Positions 59,215 through 64,000 of a stretch of 64,000 nucleotides of DNA are shown in pieces. Under the pieces are notes generated by a model. It did not search any database. It saw only the letters and a program-made list of their open reading frames with translations, and had not been told where the DNA came from. The stretch is taken from assembly GCF_003058365.1 (NCBI RefSeq), contig NZ_CP028858.1:620001-684000 (forward strand), given 5' to 3'. A program made the translations under genes and the position numbers. Origin of the DNA: Halococcoides cellulosivorans (GTDB lineage: Archaea; Halobacteriota; Halobacteria; Halobacteriales; Haloarculaceae). Each line of letters opens with the position of its first letter. Position 1 is the stretch's first letter.

Positions 59215-60142
59215 TCATCTGGCCGCCATCGGCTCTCCGCTCCGGTCGAGGTCGAGAATCCGACGGACGGCCTCGCGCTCGCCGTCGGGGATCTGACTCC
59301 ACTCGACGGTGTCGGTGTCGTACAGGAAGGCCCAGACGTTGCAGTCGCCGTCGACGACGTGGTGTTCGAAGTCGTTCGAGAGCACGCGCATGCGCATCTT
59401 GCCCGCGTCGGAGACGTAGAGCAGCCCCTCGCTGTGGTCGGCGGAGTTGCCCGCCTGGGCCTGCAGGACGAAATCGCGCTCGCGTTCGGTCAGGCCCAGC
59501 GCCTCGACGGCGTCGTCACCGATGTCCTGGTGGCGCATCAGGACGCGAATGTCACACTGGTCGTAGATCTCCTTGGCCCGCGGATCGCCCATGAACTCGT
59601 CGACGGTCTGGCTGATGAGTGTCAGGCCACTGCCGTAGTGACGGCTGTGCCGGGCGAACAGGTTGAGCATCTCCAGGGCCTGGTCGTGGCCGAGCATGTA
59701 GTGCGCCTCGTCGATCATCACGACCATGTTCTCGGTCGAGCTTTTCGCGCGCTGGAACAGCCAGTCCAGCACGATGTGCATGATCAACCCCTCGTTCGAC
59801 CCGTCCGCCACCGCCGAGAGGTCGAACTGCACGACGCGGTCGTCGAGTCCGACCGTCGTCTCGCCGTTGAGATTCGACCGCTGACCACCCTCCGTGAAGT
59901 CTTCGAGGCCGAGCAGGACGCTCCTGGCGTAATCAGCGATGCGTTCGGCGTGTTCGGTCTGGTCGAGCGTTTCGGTGTCGATCGTCGTGATCTCTGCCGC
60001 GACCGTCTCCGGCACGTCCAGAAATTCTGCGGGCGGTCGCCCACTGGCCATCTTGTCGAGCACGTCGAGGACGTTCCCGATCGTCGGACTCGGACGGTGA
60101 TGTGTGCTCACGTCTTTCGTGATCCCCTGTTCGAGATACGCG
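59215..60142 (-). pseudogene. C-terminal remnant of a VirB4-like conjugation ATPase
   Basis: About 309 residues of the HerA/VirB4/TraC ATPase superfamily: Walker B MVVMIDEAHYMLGH, the following LFARHSRHYGSGLTLISQTVDEF and the late CDIRVLMRHQ block are present. The P-loop half is absent: haloarchaeal VirB4-like proteins are roughly three times longer and this frame starts mid-domain near YLEQGITKDVSTHHR. Sequence upstream on the same strand is unrelated and belongs to a plus-strand gene fragment, so the 5' part was lost or moved by rearrangement. The 3' end is intact, 21 bases from the DUF58 operon. Confidence 0.8.
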
Positions 60143-60145
60143 AAC

Positions 60146-60544
60146 CGGATCGCCCGTCTCGAAAGCAAGATTGACGGGCTAGCCGAGGGTGGCGGCAGTG
60201 GAACCTCCTACCTCGAAGCCGCCGCCAGCGATGGCGTCAAAAGCGCCATCGGTGGCGCTGCCATGGGGAGTATCCTCGGTCCCGGCGGCACACTCGCCGG
60301 GGCCGCCGGCGGGGCTATCTTCGGCGCTGCGAAAGGCGTCGCTGGCGAGTGGGGCGGAAACGTCGCCTCGCGACTCGGCGATGGCGACTCACTCGTCGGC
60401 GCTGCCAGAGGGGCGACCGGCGACCTCACGTCCGAAGTCAGCTCCGACTGGACCGACTTCGAGATGAGTGAGGGGCTCACCGGGAAGTTGAGTGAGTATG
60501 TCGGGATGGGTGGGGCGGATGACCACAGTAGCAATGATTACTAA
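60146..60544 (+). pseudogene. Orphan C-terminal tail of a TrbL/VirB6-like membrane protein
   Basis: Encodes RIARLESKIDGLAEG and then a Gly/Ala-rich hydrophobic tail (SAIGGAAMGSILGPGG, AGAAGGAIFGAAKGVAGEWGG) ending GGADDHSSNDY. The first 13 residues match RIAKLESKIESLADE in the complete membrane protein downstream (residue 438 on); after that the two tails are unrelated. No start codon fits: the frame is entered from the antisense of the VirB4 remnant. Seven bases after its stop begins the partner gene, the same arrangement as in the intact copy. It may be a silent tail cassette or simple debris. Confidence 0.7.
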
Positions 60545-60551
60545 TCAAATT

Positions 60552-61325
60552 ATGAAAACTGAAATACTTGGAACGAGAGACATTGACATAGGTGTTGAGG
60601 TCATTGACCAACAGGAAGTAAGGCATGTCGTTCAAGTGAGGTGGGATGGCGGGATCGAGAAACATACCGTAGATAAAAATACCTACCCCCACGCCGTCGA
60701 GGACCGCACCCTGGACGAGCAGAAGGTCATGACCCAAACCAGCCACCGCGCGAAACTCGCCGCCCAGCGCGAGTTCCCCGACGCCGACATTCTCGATCCC
60801 GAGTGGGTCCCCGAACAACTCGAACGTGCGATCGAGGCGATTCAGGCCATGCCCGTCGATCGCTTTGCCGCCGAGTTCGGCACCTACTACCGGTACGTCA
60901 CCGCCACCTACGAGGACACTGACGTGCCGGAGGGCAGCGCCGAGGGCATCTACCAGCCCTTCCTCGTCACCGACGACAACGAGATCGAATACGTCCCCAC
61001 GCCCGTCGTCCAGTACGAGGACCTCGCCACCGGCGAGTCCCAGATGACACACCGCGAGTCCCGCTTCGAGGAGTTGGTGGACGAACCGCGCTTCACCAAA
61101 TTCACCGCCACGCTCCCACCGCTTGAGATCGACGACGGAGCCTATGAGTTCCCCGAGGGATTCCAGATCTTCCTCATCGAGCACTTCGGCGCGAAGATTC
61201 GCGATGTCTATCGCCACGTTGGCGAGGACCCACCCGAACCCTACGACGAGGCCGACGGCATCGGCAAGTTCCTCACCGCGGCTGACGACGAGTACTACCG
61301 CGACTTCATCGAGATGATTCAGTAG
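60552..61325 (+). CDS. Partner protein, copy 1 (GVEVID family)
   Basis: 257-residue acidic soluble protein, family not recognised. Residues 1 to about 45 (MKTEILGTRDIDIGVEVID then VRHVVQVRWDGGIEKH) form a compact beta-rich module encoded by visibly AT-rich DNA. The rest (FPDADILDPEWVPEQLER onward) is GC-rich and helical to beta. It is paralogous over the visible length to the gene at 63514, sharing GVEVID, RH-V-V-W-G-IEKH, DILDP and a following YY pair. Immediately downstream of the orphan tail. An immunity or chaperone role for the upstream membrane protein is conceivable but unproven. Confidence 0.75.
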   Translation: MKTEILGTRDIDIGVEVIDQQEVRHVVQVRWDGGIEKHTVDKNTYPHAVEDRTLDEQKVMTQTSHRAKLAAQREFPDADILDPEWVPEQLERAIEAIQAMPVDRFAAEFGTYYRYVTATYEDTDVPEGSAEGIYQPFLVTDDNEIEYVPTPVVQYEDLATGESQMTHRESRFEELVDEPRFTKFTATLPPLEIDDGAYEFPEGFQIFLIEHFGAKIRDVYRHVGEDPPEPYDEADGIGKFLTAADDEYYRDFIEMIQ

Positions 61326-61386
61326 CGACGAGGCTGGCTGTGAGTTCTCCAGAGGAATTTTTGTCGCGGGGAGAGTTTCCTGAACC

Positions 61387-63501
61387 GTGAGCGTCGCCGT
61401 CAGCAGTCCCGCGCTCGCCCCATCCCTGAGCCGGGCGTCTTTCCCGTCCATTGATGACCCCTACCGACTGGGCCAGCGCGCGCTCGCCGCCCTGATCCTC
61501 CTCGTCGCCGTCAACCCCTCGCTCACCGGCGGCGGGACCGAATACGGCCTCATGGCCTACGTGCTCATGGCCCACAACGCCGCCATCGACTACATTCTCA
61601 ATCCCGCCGACCTCTTCGATTTCACACTCGTCGATATCAGTGCCATCACCGGTCTCCTCGCCGCTGGGGGTGCCGCTGGCGGGGCCGCCATCGGCCTGGC
61701 CGCACTCTCCGGGGGCACGCTCGCCATCGCCATCATCGGCCTGTTCGTCCTCATCGGCGCCCTCGTCGGTCTCGGCCTCCTCTTCATGTACTTCCTTTTG
61801 ATCTCCCGCCAGATCGTCGTCTACCTCACCATCGCCATTTTGCCGCTCTTGCTCACCTTCTGGGTGTTCGACGTCGGTCCCATGAAGTACGGCAAGAAGC
61901 TCTCCGATAAGCTCTTCAAGGCCACCGGGATGCTCATCCCGCTCGGCCTCATCATTGCCGCACTCTTCCGTCTCGGCGTCGAACTCATCAAGGTCAACAA
62001 CATCGACTTTGGCGTCGCCAACGAGACGTCCGCCAGCGCCGCGGGCGGGGCCGCCCCCGTCGCCACCGACGCCGCCTTCAACTCCAGTTCCGCCTCGATG
62101 GTCACCACCATCCAGCAGATCACCTTCCCCTTCGGCGGGATGCTCGCCATCGCCATGATCGTCACCATGCTCATGCTCGGCGCGCTCTCCACGGCCGGCA
62201 TGGGCGCTGCGGCGAATATGGCCGCCGGGCTGGCCAAGAAGGGCGCTCGTGGGGGCAAGCGGGTCGGCTCGAAGGCCACGAATCGCCTCGGTGGCTCCGA
62301 TAGCGCGCTCATGGGCACGATGGGCGGGTTCGTCCCCGGCATTGGTGAGGGCGACGACGACAGCCAGTCGTTCTCCAGCAACACCGGCATGGACGACTCC
62401 ATCGCAGACGCGCCAGAGCCGGTTGCCGCCGCTGGCGACACCGCCGGCCAGGAGTACGCCGACGTTCCCGACGACGGACAGACTAGCCAGATCGACTCGA
62501 CCGGAACGTCCGACTCGACCGGCACGGCCGACGACGCGGCCGTCGTCGCTGGGACTGAGGCGACCCAGACTGGCGACAGCACCGACGAGCGTGCCAGCAC
62601 TGGTGGGAGCCCAGGGAGTCCGCCACCTGACGACGGCGAGACTGGCGCGAGTGAGGGCACGAGCGACGACGGGCCTTCGACGCGCGACCTCGAACAGCGC
62701 ATCGCAAAACTCGAATCCAAAATCGAGTCGCTGGCCGACGAGAGCACCGCCGCGGCGACCGCACCGGCTGGGCCCGACGAGACGAGCGAGGCCGACGCAG
62801 AGAGTGATGACGGTGAGCCCGACCCGCTGGATGTCGATCCCGAAGAGGCCGACGCCGACGGCCTCGTCCAGTCGGACGAGTACTATCTCGATGCCGCCGA
62901 TGGCGATCGCAAGAAAGCACGCGATCTGAAACGCAAGGATCTCGTCGTCCAGCGCCTGGCCGACGACGGCGATATTCCGATCTCGAAGGAAGTCGCCGAA
63001 GAGAGCATCAAAGACAAGTTTGGTGACTGGTACAACGACGGCATCGAGAAGATAGAAGACGGGACCGTCGGCGATGCACTCTCCGATTCGCGAGTCCTCT
63101 CGACGCTCAGCGTCCCGGCGAGCGAAGTCGCCGGCCCAGTGGCTCGCGTGGGTGGCGAGGCCGTCGGGCAAGTCCTGGGCATTCCTGGAGTCGGTGATGC
63201 CGCCGAGGCCGCGGGTCGTGTCGCGCCGTTCGGCGCAGCCGCGTTGAAGCAAGGTGGCTGGGGCATGGCGGTAGCGGTCGGGCGACGGGGAGCCGCGAAG
63301 GCCCACGACACCGTCGCGTCCGGGTTCGGGACGGCCGTCGAAGTGGGCGGCAACCGGGTCAGGGGTGTCAAACAGCGCCTCAGTCGCGGTGGGTCCGATC
63401 CCGATGGGTCGGATGGGCCAGATGAGTCTGAGGCCAATACCTCAGAGAATCGATTCGAAGGAACCGAAGATGATGAAGACGACTCAACGGGCAGTGAGTA
63501 A
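61387..63501 (+). CDS. TrbL/VirB6-like multi-helix membrane protein with long variable C-terminus
   Basis: 704-residue protein. Residues 1-300 contain about seven hydrophobic segments (including TLAIAIIGLFVLIGALVGLGLLF and FPFGGMLAIAMIVTMLMLGAL, the first written here as one run of short helices), resembling the polytopic core of type IV secretion TrbL/VirB6. An acidic Ser/Thr/Asp-rich linker (about 310-435) follows, then the helix DLEQRIAKLESKIESLADE (about 434-452). A distinct tail (about 500-704) has amphipathic and Gly/Ala-rich stretches. A TATA-like GAATTTTTG about 25 bases before the GTG start suggests its own leaderless transcript. Homology to VirB6 is by topology and context, not by a sharp motif. 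Confidence 0.65.
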   Translation: MSVAVSSPALAPSLSRASFPSIDDPYRLGQRALAALILLVAVNPSLTGGGTEYGLMAYVLMAHNAAIDYILNPADLFDFTLVDISAITGLLAAGGAAGGAAIGLAALSGGTLAIAIIGLFVLIGALVGLGLLFMYFLLISRQIVVYLTIAILPLLLTFWVFDVGPMKYGKKLSDKLFKATGMLIPLGLIIAALFRLGVELIKVNNIDFGVANETSASAAGGAAPVATDAAFNSSSASMVTTIQQITFPFGGMLAIAMIVTMLMLGALSTAGMGAAANMAAGLAKKGARGGKRVGSKATNRLGGSDSALMGTMGGFVPGIGEGDDDSQSFSSNTGMDDSIADAPEPVAAAGDTAGQEYADVPDDGQTSQIDSTGTSDSTGTADDAAVVAGTEATQTGDSTDERASTGGSPGSPPPDDGETGASEGTSDDGPSTRDLEQRIAKLESKIESLADESTAAATAPAGPDETSEADAESDDGEPDPLDVDPEEADADGLVQSDEYYLDAADGDRKKARDLKRKDLVVQRLADDGDIPISKEVAEESIKDKFGDWYNDGIEKIEDGTVGDALSDSRVLSTLSVPASEVAGPVARVGGEAVGQVLGIPGVGDAAEAAGRVAPFGAAALKQGGWGMAVAVGRRGAAKAHDTVASGFGTAVEVGGNRVRGVKQRLSRGGSDPDGSDGPDESEANTSENRFEGTEDDEDDSTGSE

Positions 63502-63513
63502 TTAGTGTTAATT

Positions 63514-64000
63514 ATGGATGGCAGTGTAAATCTCAAAATCCTTGGGAAGGACGACAAGGCAATTGGCGTTGAAGTAATAGACGAACATGACATACGACAT
63601 ATTGTCAATGTGGAATGGAGCGGTGACATAGAAAAGCACAACCACGAAGAAGGGAGTTATCCGACAAAGCCCGCAGACCGATCCGAAGAAGAACAAGCCC
63701 TGATGGGGCAAGTTGAGGCGCTCGCGAAATACTACGCCCACCTGGAGTTCCCGGAGGAGGACATCCTCGATCCGATGTGGGACCCCCAGCACGTCGCTCG
63801 TGGCCTCGACGCACTGCTCGACTACCCGCTCGAGACGTTCAACGAGCAGTTCCGCGAGTACTACGAGGCGATTCGGGACCCACTGTCGCGGATCGACGCC
63901 CCTGCTGACGAGATCCTCGTGGATACGATCCGCGTCCGCAAGACGTTCACGCTGACCGAGGACGACCAGATCGGTGAGGTCGAACCGACGACGATCAACT
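63514..64000 (+). CDS. Partner protein, copy 2 (GVEVID family), partial at the window edge
   Basis: At least 162 residues; continues beyond the window. Starts MDGSVNLKILGKDDKAIGVEV then IRHIVNVEWSGDIEKHN, clearly homologous to copy 1, and later FPEEDILDPMWDPQHVARGL with a YY pair. As in copy 1, the first part is AT-rich and the remainder GC-rich. It starts 12 bases after the stop of the membrane protein gene. Function unknown. Confidence 0.75.
   Translation, partial: MDGSVNLKILGKDDKAIGVEVIDEHDIRHIVNVEWSGDIEKHNHEEGSYPTKPADRSEEEQALMGQVEALAKYYAHLEFPEEDILDPMWDPQHVARGLDALLDYPLETFNEQFREYYEAIRDPLSRIDAPADEILVDTIRVRKTFTLTEDDQIGEVEPTTIN

Noticed and set aside
60104-60544. Intact gene starting at the ATG at 60104
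   Set aside because: The first 14 codons are antisense to VirB4 coding sequence; only the part from 60146 is homologous to the downstream membrane protein.

Overview
The window is haloarchaeal chromosome. It is GC-rich throughout, the encoded proteins are very acidic, secretion uses Tat-type signals, many genes have a TATA-like box about 25 bases before the start codon with no leader, and eukaryote-like information genes are present (eL43, RpoP, Orc1/Cdc6, a KEOPS Pcc1 subunit, PolX). A secreted mannanase with a dockerin-like calcium-repeat tail plus a membrane-bound [NiFe]-hydrogenase module point to a polysaccharide-degrading, facultatively fermentative lineage such as Halorhabdus. That genus assignment is an inference.

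Layout. 0-1.9 kb (minus): four co-directional genes for a group-4 (Mbh/Ech-like) [NiFe]-hydrogenase or complex-I-related module, running off the left edge. 2-8.5 kb: a lipoprotein, three type IV pilin-like genes, a repeat-bearing intergenic zone with a YccF gene relic, a VapBC pair whose toxin is frameshifted, a DUF234-type ATPase behind a strong palindrome, and an intact YccF gene. 8.6-16.4 kb (plus): a complete nine-gene Mrp-type antiporter operon with almost uniform 4-base overlaps. This could supply the ion-pumping half of an Mbh/Mrp respiratory complex whose hydrogenase half lies 7 kb away on the other strand. 16.4-24.8 kb: CoaBC, a DtxR-type regulator with a putative manganese exporter, a MacB-like ABC export operon, TrpB and PspA. 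24.9-37.3 kb: a beta-helix surface protein, glutamate synthase GltBD, the mannanase, a lone SdhA and a PurM/HypE-like protein. 37.4-55.3 kb: mostly housekeeping genes (ThiD, a membrane metalloprotease, Orc1/Cdc6, FAD/Fe-S D-lactate dehydrogenase, Pcc1-RpoP-eL43, a Cas4-like Fe-S nuclease candidate, PiT, PolX, rhomboid, EndoV, SDR, thioredoxin).

At 55.45 kb a tRNA-Ser(CGA) gene is followed by three further partial copies of its own 3' end, two of them in perfect 69-base spacing. A DUF4129-DUF58-membrane protein operon follows. The last 4.8 kb is accessory DNA of conjugation type. It holds the C-terminal part of a VirB4-like ATPase (minus) that is abruptly joined to the tail of a TrbL/VirB6-like membrane protein (plus), then a partner gene, then a longer TrbL/VirB6-like gene and a second, paralogous partner gene. 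The two membrane-protein tails share a short helical segment and then differ completely, while the partner genes are homologous. This tail-plus-partner duplication next to a rearrangement junction is the most unusual thing in the window.
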